From Fusobacterium sp. SYSU M8D902 (lineage in GTDB: Bacteria; Fusobacteriota; Fusobacteriia; Fusobacteriales; Fusobacteriaceae), in NCBI RefSeq assembly GCF_040199715.1, contig NZ_JBEFNA010000005.1, forward strand, positions 1-64,000: a stretch of 64,000 bases of DNA. The letters are read 5' to 3'. The position numbers were made by a program, and so were the translations under genes. The notes beneath the pieces were generated by a model. The model worked only from the letters and a program-made list of their open reading frames with translations, did no database searches and was not told the DNA's origin. Below, piece after piece: positions 18,858 to 25,648 of the stretch (positions are counted from its first letter, which is position 1; each line of letters opens with the position of its first letter).

Positions 18858-20684
18858 TTATTTATATTCTATTTCCTTATATGAAGTAATAAATTCTTTC
18901 ATTACTTTTTTTATTACGCTTACTTTTGGTTTTCTACTTACTATTTCTTTTAATTTATCTAAATAACTAGTAATATCAATATTTTCTTTTTCAATTTTAG
19001 TAATAAATATCTTTTTATTTTCTGTTTTTATTGCTGAATTTACATCATAAAGTAATTCTTCATAAAGTTTTTCACCTGGCCTTAACCCTATAATATCTAT
19101 TCCTACTTTACTTTTTGAAAATCTTATCATATTTTTTGCTAAATCTATTATTTTTACAGGTTCACCCATATCTAAAATAAATATTTCACCACCATTTCCA
19201 ATAGTTCCAGCTTCTATTACAAGTTGTGCAGCTTCAGAAATAGTCATAAAGTATCTTGTCATTTCTTTATGAGTTACTGTAAGATTCCTTCCTTCTTCGA
19301 GAAGAGTTTTAAATATTGGAATAACTGATCCATTACTTCCAAGAACATTTCCAAATCTTACTGCCATAAATTTAGTATTACTACATATATTTTTTTCTTC
19401 TATTATAAGCTCACAAGCTCTTTTGGTTGCTCCCATTATATTTGTTGGATTTACAGCTTTATCTGTAGATATCATTACAAATCTATCCACATTATATTTA
19501 TCTACAATATCTACCAAACCTTTTGTTCCAAATATATTATTTTTTATTGCTTCTTCAGGACTATGTTCCATCAATGGTACATGTTTATGTGCTGCTGCAT
19601 GAAAAACAATATCTGGTTTATATATTGAAAAAAGATAATCTAATTTTTCTTTATCTCTTATATTACATATTTCACTTATTAAATCTATTCCCTCATAATT
19701 TCTCTTAATCTCAAGTTCCAATAAATATAAACTATTCTCATTTATATCAATATTTATTAATTTTTTAGGGTTATACTTTGAAATCTGTCTTGAAATCTCA
19801 GAACCTATACTTCCTCCACCACCTGTTATCAAGATAGTTTTTCCTTTAATAAACGAAAATATATTTTCATCATTTACAATAACTTCATCCCTACCTAAAA
19901 GATCTTCTATTTTTACATCTCTTATATTATTAATTAATCCTTTATCTGAAAGTCTATCTTCTATAAGAGGAAGTATTTTTATTTCTATGTTGCTTATTTC
20001 TTCTAATTCCGTTAATATTAATTTAAGCTTTGAATATTCTAAAGTTGGAATAGCTATTATTAAAACCTCTATTTTTAGTTTTCTTGCATAATATTTTATT
20101 ACTTCCTTTCCTCCATATACTCTAACTCCATTAATATATAGTTTCTGTTTTTTTATATCATCATCTATAAAGCCCACAATATTATATATAAAATTTTTGC
20201 TCATTTTACTTTCTTTAATTAAAGCTACTCCAGCTTCACCTGCCCCATAAACGAATGCTTTTTTCCCTTCTTTTTTACCTTTAAAAAAAGAATTATATTT
20301 ATATTGTCTCAACATTCTAAAAAACATTCTTATCAATAGCTGTATAGTACTTGAAAAAAATAGTACTAATAATAATATTTGCCTTGAAAATTCTTCTCTC
20401 AATAATGAAAAATAAAATATCACTAGTATAAAAGTTATTATATGACTAACAATAAATTTAAAAATATCATTTGTGTCAATATAACTCCAACTTATTTGAA
20501 AATTTTTATAAAAAAAAGAAATCATTAAATAAATTAAAATATAATATAAGAAATACTTTACATCCAAAATTGTCAATATAGATATATCTAATTTTAAAAA
20601 AATGGCAACTCTTGCAGCTACAATTATTGCTATTGTATCTAAAATCATTTTTCCTATTATCTCTTTTTTGCTATAAAACTCCAT
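18858..20684 (-). CDS. Membrane NDP-sugar 4,6-dehydratase (CapD/WbpM/PglF family)
   Basis: A 608-residue two-domain protein. Four helices occupy residues 10-120, a first Rossmann domain begins at AFVYGAGEAGVAL near 143, and the catalytic dehydratase domain begins at TILITGGGGSIGSEISRQ near 283. VNPTNIMGATKRACE carries the Met-x3-Lys form of the active site, as in PglF and WbpM, which make UDP-4-keto-6-deoxy sugars from UDP-GlcNAc. It is the first gene of the polysaccharide operon, with GGAG close to its ATG, and lies beside the initiating transferase. No aminotransferase for a bacillosamine-type sugar is visible, so the end sugar may be QuiNAc or similar (inference). Confidence 0.92.
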   Translation of the reverse strand: MEFYSKKEIIGKMILDTIAIIVAARVAIFLKLDISILTILDVKYFLYYILIYLMISFFYKNFQISWSYIDTNDIFKFIVSHIITFILVIFYFSLLREEFSRQILLLVLFFSSTIQLLIRMFFRMLRQYKYNSFFKGKKEGKKAFVYGAGEAGVALIKESKMSKNFIYNIVGFIDDDIKKQKLYINGVRVYGGKEVIKYYARKLKIEVLIIAIPTLEYSKLKLILTELEEISNIEIKILPLIEDRLSDKGLINNIRDVKIEDLLGRDEVIVNDENIFSFIKGKTILITGGGGSIGSEISRQISKYNPKKLINIDINENSLYLLELEIKRNYEGIDLISEICNIRDKEKLDYLFSIYKPDIVFHAAAHKHVPLMEHSPEEAIKNNIFGTKGLVDIVDKYNVDRFVMISTDKAVNPTNIMGATKRACELIIEEKNICSNTKFMAVRFGNVLGSNGSVIPIFKTLLEEGRNLTVTHKEMTRYFMTISEAAQLVIEAGTIGNGGEIFILDMGEPVKIIDLAKNMIRFSKSKVGIDIIGLRPGEKLYEELLYDVNSAIKTENKKIFITKIEKENIDITSYLDKLKEIVSRKPKVSVIKKVMKEFITSYKEIEYK

Positions 20685-20709
20685 TTTTATCTCCTAACCC
20701 ATTCCTTCA

Positions 20710-20726
20710 ATAAAGTTGTACTTTAT
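20710..20726. promoter_or_regulatory. Short inverted repeat in the leader of the polysaccharide operon
   Basis: ATAAAGT-TGT-ACTTTAT, a perfect 7-bp inverted repeat with a 3-base loop, lies about 26 bases before the CapD-like start codon. It could be an operator or an mRNA leader hairpin. No poly-T run follows on the coding strand, so it is not an intrinsic terminator. Confidence 0.4.
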
Positions 20727-20755
20727 ATAATCAAGCTTCTTACATTAGTTAACAA
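20727..20755 (-). promoter_or_regulatory. Weak candidate promoter for the polysaccharide operon
   Basis: On the minus strand TTGTTA (20750-20755) stands 17 bases from GATTAT (20727-20732); the adjoining TATATA could serve with a longer spacer. Both boxes are imperfect. The spacer contains CTAATGTA, also found in both arms of the palindrome at 20799-20822. Read-through from the TnpB-like gene's promoter is the alternative, as no terminator separates the genes. Confidence 0.35.
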
Positions 20756-20798
20756 ATGAAAAGTACTGACACTTCACATCTCTTATACTAAAGATTTT

Positions 20799-20822
20799 CT
20801 AATGTACTCTAGAGTACATTAG
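20799..20822. repeat. 24-bp perfect palindrome between the TnpB-like gene and the polysaccharide operon
   Basis: The half-site CTAATGTACTCT is followed at once by its exact reverse complement. It lies 55 bases past the stop of the TnpB-like gene and 114 bases before the CapD-like start. No T-run follows on either strand, so it is not a terminator. It may be a dyad operator, or the hairpin of a TnpB-derived guide-RNA scaffold, which is normally encoded at this position. Confidence 0.6.
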
Positions 20823-20877
20823 CCCAATCTTCTTCTATTTTGATTTTCACTATTTCTAGCTAGGTTCATGTCAAAAC

Positions 20878-21990
20878 CTACTCTTTATATTTCAATTTTC
20901 TTTCCAACATGTCTATCAACATAACAGGAGCTCTCTGTCCTATCTCTCCCCCAGTTGTTATCTTTACCATTCTCTCTTTTCCCAAAGAGTAAACTTTATC
21001 TTGAATATCCTCTATTCTATCTATCCTAAGCCTATCTCCTAGCTTTAAGATCTCATTACTCAGGCATTCATGTTGGTACTTTCTCACAGCCATCTGCTTC
21101 CTATACACTTCCATTAGCTTACTTCTCAATCTCTTATAACGGATACTCCCATTGGAGTACCCCATTCTCTCTCTTTTCTTGAGTTCACCTGTTAACTCTC
21201 TTCTTCTTAGCTCCAAAGGATATACCCTATCAGCTAGTTCAACAATCTTTATATCCTCGTTCTCTCTCTTGTAGAACAGATACTGTTTACCTATCCCTAT
21301 ATGAACCTCTCCACTACCTATTCTCTCTCTATACTCTCCAGTTCTCTTATCCACATTTACAGGTGGAACTCCCTTAAAAACTATCTGAGTATAGTATTTT
21401 ACTCTCTCTCTAACTATCTTTCTAACCAATCTACAATAGGCGATCTCGCTCTTCATAGCTTCCTGCTCATAGTGATTATTCTCATCTACCAAGACCTTTA
21501 ATCTCAAACCTTTCCAGTCAATATATCCATCAATATATCTAATTCCTGTTCCATTTGATTTTCCCTCTAAGGACTTAAAATCTTCCACCCTCTTAAAATG
21601 AATCTTCTCTCCATTTCCATACATCACCTTTTCAAAAGCTCTCCATACCTGTGTTGCTATCTTCTGTGCAGTAAAAGAATCAATATTTTTTTTAAAATAC
21701 TTCTGCATCTCTTTTACCTCTTTATGAAAAGAATACTCATTAAATCCATTCTCTTTTCTAATGGTCTCCAATCTTTTATATAGATTTTTCTTCTCTTTGC
21801 TCCCCTCTGCTTGAGATATCTCCTCTAAAATCTCTCTATAGACCTTAGTTTTTATCATCTCTTTATATCTCTTGTTCATTCTATTCAACAGTGAGTTATA
21901 TATGTCTCTCCCTATTGAAAATCTTTTCTCCAGTATATCTTTTTGATACTTTTCTACTCTCAAAGGAAATTGAACTATATAGTTAGCCAA
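20878..21990 (-). CDS. TnpB-like protein with disabled RuvC nuclease (TldR-like candidate)
   Basis: A 370-residue relative of the larger TnpB (IS200/IS605 OrfB) proteins. The N-terminal wedge/recognition part (residues 1 to about 225) looks intact. The RuvC-I motif, usually VGIDIG, reads VHIGIG at 229-234, so the catalytic Asp is Gly232. RuvC-II aligns at RIDRIEDI, where the Glu is Asp324 in an ungapped alignment (Glu327 if shifted). The chain ends at RAPVMLIDMLERKLKYKE, where full-length proteins continue for roughly 100 residues to RuvC-III. The frame is uninterrupted and starts at an ATG with AGGAGG and a consensus promoter. No TnpA lies nearby. Loss of nuclease with retained expression signals fits an RNA-guided repressor; a degenerate transposon gene is the alternative. 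Family comparison is from memory. Confidence 0.8.
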   Translation of the reverse strand: MANYIVQFPLRVEKYQKDILEKRFSIGRDIYNSLLNRMNKRYKEMIKTKVYREILEEISQAEGSKEKKNLYKRLETIRKENGFNEYSFHKEVKEMQKYFKKNIDSFTAQKIATQVWRAFEKVMYGNGEKIHFKRVEDFKSLEGKSNGTGIRYIDGYIDWKGLRLKVLVDENNHYEQEAMKSEIAYCRLVRKIVRERVKYYTQIVFKGVPPVNVDKRTGEYRERIGSGEVHIGIGKQYLFYKRENEDIKIVELADRVYPLELRRRELTGELKKRERMGYSNGSIRYKRLRSKLMEVYRKQMAVRKYQHECLSNEILKLGDRLRIDRIEDIQDKVYSLGKERMVKITTGGEIGQRAPVMLIDMLERKLKYKE

Positions 21991-22010
21991 AATATTCCTC
22001 CTATTCGTTT

Positions 22011-22145
22011 TTTAAGAAAAATGCGTGTATAGCTGCACTAGTTTCCCTTAAATTCTACAACTTTTAAAATAAAAAGTCAACCTTTATAAAAAATTTTTAC
22101 AAAATAGCTAAAATTCTAAAAAAATAAACTCAGTTTTTTCTTAAA
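22011..22145. repeat. Inverted 11-mer pair flanking the TnpB-like gene's promoter
   Basis: TTTAAGAAAAA occurs at 22011-22021 and its exact reverse complement at 22135-22145, one on each side of the promoter at 22052-22080. The arms are AT-rich, so chance is possible. They could be paired operator sites or remnants of transposon end sequence. Confidence 0.35.
22052..22080 (-). promoter_or_regulatory. Promoter of the TnpB-like gene
   Basis: Minus-strand TTGACT (22075-22080), a 17-base spacer, and TAGAAT (22052-22057) make a near-consensus sigma-70 promoter. The predicted start of transcription is near 22045, giving a leader of about 55 bases before the AGGAGG and ATG. It shows that the gene is transcribed independently of the operon upstream, which ends in a terminator. 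Confidence 0.7.
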
Positions 22146-22160
22146 GCACGTATTTTTACA

Positions 22161-22199
22161 CAAAAAAAATAGCCAAAGAGTAAAATTCTCTTCAGCTAT
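22161..22199 (-). terminator. Intrinsic terminator after the cobQ/22238 operon
   Basis: Minus-strand hairpin with arms at 22188-22199 and 22169-22180 (ATAGC and AAGAG blocks paired around a 2-base internal mismatch) followed by a run of eight T. It closes the operon ending with the 114-residue gene. Confidence 0.7.
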
Positions 22200-22237
22200 C
22201 TTAATAATTAATTATATTCAGTTTTCTATTCTTTATT

Positions 22238-22582
22238 TTAACTAGCTACTCTTAGCTCTTCATTTAGTTTCTCTATCTCAGTCAAAATGAGCTCAACTCT
22301 TCTAGCTCTCTCTAGAGCAAACTTTCTATCTTCACTCTTAGAGAAGTATCTCAAAAACCCTGTACTCACATACTCCATAATCTCTTTTACAGAGGTACAC
22401 AGTATTATCCCTTTTTTTTGAAAAAGAACTATTCTAATATATCTCATTACCACAGCTTGGATTATCTTCAGATTCATCTCCAATCTAGCTTCTTCCATTA
22501 TATTTTGAGAGATAGCCAAACTCTTTATCTCTTCAAAATTTTTACCAATTTTTTCCTTTAAATTTTCATATCTGTCTTTCAT
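22238..22582 (-). CDS. Small helical protein of unknown function
   Basis: A 114-residue protein I do not recognise. It is predicted to be nearly all alpha-helical and rich in charged residues, with one moderately hydrophobic central stretch (residues about 37-66, IIQAVVMRYIRIVLF and FQKKGIILCTSV) and no signal peptide. It starts 7 bases after the cobQ stop and is followed by a terminator, so it is the last gene of the efflux-MerR-YczE-CobQ string. Coding quality is supported by its spacing and a clean frame. No function can be assigned. Confidence 0.6.
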   Translation of the reverse strand: MKDRYENLKEKIGKNFEEIKSLAISQNIMEEARLEMNLKIIQAVVMRYIRIVLFQKKGIILCTSVKEIMEYVSTGFLRYFSKSEDRKFALERARRVELILTEIEKLNEELRVAS

Positions 22583-22589
22583 TTTTACC

Positions 22590-24095
22590 TCATAATCCTT
22601 TATTCATTATCTCATAAATACTTGCCATATCAAGGTTGTTCCTCAAAAGTGTTGCAAGTTTATTATACTCCTTTTCTTTAAATTCAGCAAATGAAAATTT
22701 ATCCTCTAGAGGTTTTAATCCCTTTCTCTCTCTTACATTATTTAAAAATCTTCTAGTGAACTCCTCATTGTCAAAGATTCCGTGAATATATGTTCCAAAT
22801 ACACTCTCATTAGCTGTAAGGATGAAGTTCTCCTCTTTAACTAGGTTACTATCCTCTCCTACAGTTACTCCTTGATGTATCTCATACCCTCTCACCTTGA
22901 GATTTTCACAACCTCTTATGACACTGTTTCCAAGGTCACTCTCCAGTACTCTCTCCACCTGTTGGGTATATTTTACTCTCTCCATAATAGTTTTAATTTT
23001 TAAGAAACCAAATCCCTTTACTCTCTCTTGGTCTCCTTCAATATGGTGTGGATCCTCTATCTCCTCTCCTAACATCTGGAATCCACCACAAATTCCTACT
23101 ACCACTGTTCCTCTATTCTTTAACTCTTTAACTCTTTCAAATATCCCATTCTCTTTTAACTTCTCAATATCAGATATTGTATTTTTACTTCCTGGCAGTA
23201 TGATTATATCCTCTTCTCCTAGATCTTCCTTATGAAACACATAGTTTAGTGCCACATCAGGATATTGGTTGAGAGCATCAAAATCTGTGTAGTTAGACAT
23301 CTTATCTGTCCTAATTACACTTATCTTTATCTCTCCCTCTTTTTTAGTATAGTCATTTATCTTCTTAGCAAGTACATCTTCCTCTTCTATATCCAATCTC
23401 TCATAGGGGATAACTCCTAAGAATTTAATATCCAAACCTTCACTCTTCAATCTTGCCATAAGCATATCTATTCCAGGCTTTAATAGTTCAGCATCTCCTC
23501 TAAACTTATTTATTATCAAGCCCTTTATTCTCTTTCTATCCTTTTCGTCTAATAGAGCTATAGTTCCATAAAGTGAGGCAAATACCCCACCTATCTCTAT
23601 ATTCCCTACCAATATCACCGGAGCATCTACAAGTTCAGCCATACCCATATTCACACAGTCATACTCTCTCAAGTTTATCTCTGCTGGACTTCCTCCCCCT
23701 TCCAACACTCCAATATCGAACTCTCTCTCTATCTTCTGATAGTTTCTCAAAGCTACCTCCTTCAAGTAACTACAATTTGAAAAATACTCCTGAGCTGAAG
23801 TATTCTTAACAGGTTTACCCTCAATTATTAGCTGTGAATTATTATCAGAATTTGGTTTTAAAAGTATGGGATTCATAAAAGCTCTCGGTATCTCCATTCC
23901 AGATTCAGCCTGTACCACCTGAGCTCTGCCCATCTCTAGCCCCTCTATATCTACAAATGAGTTTAAAGCCATATTCTGTGACTTGAAAGGTGAAACCCTA
24001 TACCCGTCTTGAGCAAAAATCCTACATAACCCAGCTACTATTATACTCTTTCCAACAGATGAACCTGTCCCCTGTACCATTATCTTTCTATGCAT
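22590..24095 (-). CDS. cobQ: Cobyric acid synthase CobQ
   Basis: ATP-dependent amidase that amidates four carboxylates of adenosylcobyrinic acid a,c-diamide, using glutamine, in cobalamin synthesis or remodelling. The 501-residue length is standard. The N-terminal dethiobiotin-synthetase-like domain has GTGSSVGKSIIVAG and the SQNMALNS signature. The C-terminal glutamine amidotransferase domain has VVGICGGFQMLGE with the catalytic Cys and YEIHQG, ending in a TYIHGIFDN segment with the catalytic His. No other cobalamin gene or cobalamin riboswitch lies nearby. It is 12 bases after the YczE-like gene, in the same operon. Confidence 0.96.
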   Translation of the reverse strand: MHRKIMVQGTGSSVGKSIIVAGLCRIFAQDGYRVSPFKSQNMALNSFVDIEGLEMGRAQVVQAESGMEIPRAFMNPILLKPNSDNNSQLIIEGKPVKNTSAQEYFSNCSYLKEVALRNYQKIEREFDIGVLEGGGSPAEINLREYDCVNMGMAELVDAPVILVGNIEIGGVFASLYGTIALLDEKDRKRIKGLIINKFRGDAELLKPGIDMLMARLKSEGLDIKFLGVIPYERLDIEEEDVLAKKINDYTKKEGEIKISVIRTDKMSNYTDFDALNQYPDVALNYVFHKEDLGEEDIIILPGSKNTISDIEKLKENGIFERVKELKNRGTVVVGICGGFQMLGEEIEDPHHIEGDQERVKGFGFLKIKTIMERVKYTQQVERVLESDLGNSVIRGCENLKVRGYEIHQGVTVGEDSNLVKEENFILTANESVFGTYIHGIFDNEEFTRRFLNNVRERKGLKPLEDKFSFAEFKEKEYNKLATLLRNNLDMASIYEIMNKGL

Positions 24096-24107
24096 ACCCC
24101 ACTCCTT

Positions 24108-24773
24108 TTAAAATCCTCTAAATACTCTACCTAAATGAACAATCTCCTCTTTTATACTTCTATGCTGTAATTTCTTAATATTTATATCTCCCATTCTAAA
24201 CATCAGTTGTAACAAAAATCCCATACTCAATGCAGTTATGATAGTTCCTATTCCCAACTTTCCACCTAATAACCAACCCAGTACAAAAGCCATAACCTCT
24301 ATTCCATTTTTTATAACACTCACAGGTTGATTAAATCTCTTAGTCAAAATCTGCATAAATCCATCTCTTGGTCCACAACCCATACCCTGTATCATATACA
24401 GATATGTACCATATGTATAGAAAAATATCCCTACTAATAGCTCTATCACTCTCATATACATATTATCAAATGTTGGTATAAAGTTTAGATATATTATCAT
24501 ATCTATGAATATCCCTATAAATATGAAGTTCAGTACAGTACCTATACCTATTGGCTGTCCTAAAAATATATCCATCAATACTATTATAACCCCTAAAGTT
24601 ATACTTGCCTGTCCTATTGTAATCCCTGTTACCATAGATACACCTTGATGTAATACATCCCAAGGAGCAAGTCCTAGATTGGACTTCAAAATCACAACAC
24701 ACCCCAACGAACACGATAAAAACCCCAAGAATATCTTTACAAATCTCATTAACTCTTTTTTCAACAAACTCAC
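24108..24773 (-). CDS. YczE/YyaS/YitT-like integral membrane protein
   Basis: A 221-residue membrane protein with five or six hydrophobic helices and the family motif SNLGLAPWDVLHQGVS near residues 27-42, then YMIQGMGCGPRDGFMQ, a pseudo-repeat of that motif. The family (COG2364) has no firmly established function; transport has been suggested. The start is uncertain: the frame opens at GTG 24773, too close to AGGA, and TTG at 24767 or 24764 is better spaced. It lies between a MerR regulator and cobQ, so it could be under MerR control or linked to corrinoid uptake, neither shown. Confidence 0.82.
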   Translation of the reverse strand: MSLLKKELMRFVKIFLGFLSCSLGCVVILKSNLGLAPWDVLHQGVSMVTGITIGQASITLGVIIVLMDIFLGQPIGIGTVLNFIFIGIFIDMIIYLNFIPTFDNMYMRVIELLVGIFFYTYGTYLYMIQGMGCGPRDGFMQILTKRFNQPVSVIKNGIEVMAFVLGWLLGGKLGIGTIITALSMGFLLQLMFRMGDINIKKLQHRSIKEEIVHLGRVFRGF

Positions 24774-24832
24774 TTCCTACTTATCTAAATTCCATAGATA
24801 TCTTACTACAATATATGTTTTTTTTCCAGTAT

Positions 24833-25648
24833 TTATTTGATCGGCACTCTCACTATATATTTTAAGTCTGTAGGATCCTTCTCAAATGCTGGCCCTGATA
24901 GTATGTGTACAAATGTATCTCCATCTATCTCATAGCCCTCATCAGCTACCCATTTTACCATCTTCTCCACACCAAATCTTATCTCATCAAACTTACTCTG
25001 GCACACTGTAGATGCATATTTTTTCTTAGGATAGTAACATCTATTCCCATACTCCTCATAATCTTTTAGAAGTATGAGTTTATCATAGGCATAGCTCCTA
25101 TTTACTATCTCCTCCTCCTTTATAGTAAAGGCATACATTCCTACAGGTACTAGATTTTGCTTTGTAGATACCAAAAATCCATCTAGCTCCTTAAATGCTT
25201 TGGATATACCCACATAGTCCTTATCCATCACCACTGGAGCATAGATACCTCTTATCTCCTCCTCCTCAATAAAGAATCTATCCATATTGTTTTCTAGAGT
25301 TATGAGATATCTCATCTGAGTGGCATTCTCCACAAGCTCCTCTTCCAATTCTTGAAGTCTTACAATCTCCTTTTTCGTCTGCTCCAACATCTTATTCATC
25401 AACTCAAGAGTGTGAGAATAGCTCACATTCTCCAGATGACTCTTTATCTTTGCATTACTAAATCCCAATTTTTTTAAGTGAACTATCATCTTAATAATAG
25501 GTATTTGAAAAAAGCCATAATATCTATAATTAGTATCCTCATCTTTATAACTTGGTGATATTATCCCTTCACTGTCATAGTATCTCAATGTAGAAATTGG
25601 TAAGCTCGTTATCTTAGATACCTCTCCTATTGTTAAATAATCTTTCAT
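24833..25648 (-). CDS. MerR-family activator with GyrI-like ligand domain (BmrR-like)
   Basis: A 271-residue regulator. Residues 4-70 are the MerR winged helix (LTIGEVSKITSLPISTLRYYDSEGIISP), residues about 75-115 a coiled-coil dimerisation helix, and the rest a GyrI-like effector-binding domain that in BmrR and TipA-type proteins binds hydrophobic cationic drugs. Its ATG overlaps the stop of the RND permease gene by 4 bases, so it is translated with the pump and probably controls its expression in response to pump substrates. A regulator placed last in its operon implies feedback. No MerR-type 19-bp-spaced promoter was clear upstream of the pump. Confidence 0.9.
   Translation of the reverse strand: MKDYLTIGEVSKITSLPISTLRYYDSEGIISPSYKDEDTNYRYYGFFQIPIIKMIVHLKKLGFSNAKIKSHLENVSYSHTLELMNKMLEQTKKEIVRLQELEEELVENATQMRYLITLENNMDRFFIEEEEIRGIYAPVVMDKDYVGISKAFKELDGFLVSTKQNLVPVGMYAFTIKEEEIVNRSYAYDKLILLKDYEEYGNRCYYPKKKYASTVCQSKFDEIRFGVEKMVKWVADEGYEIDGDTFVHILSGPAFEKDPTDLKYIVRVPIK

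Noticed and set aside
20881-20940. A frameshifted remainder of the TnpB C-terminal domain past the stop codon
   Set aside because: The three frames after the stop give no zinc-ribbon cysteines or RuvC-III motif, so the missing part is deleted rather than shifted.
20878-22000. Complete IS200/IS605 insertion sequence
   Set aside because: No TnpA gene, no recognisable left- and right-end hairpins with target sites, and the TnpB-like protein is truncated and lacks catalytic residues.
24466-24714. 82-codon minus-strand frame inside the YczE-like gene
   Set aside because: It lies wholly within the YczE-like frame on the same strand, has no site of its own, and its composition is typical of a shifted reading frame.
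24774-24832. Cobalamin riboswitch before the YczE-cobQ genes
   Set aside because: The 59-base gap is far too short for the roughly 200-base element and no B12-box was seen.
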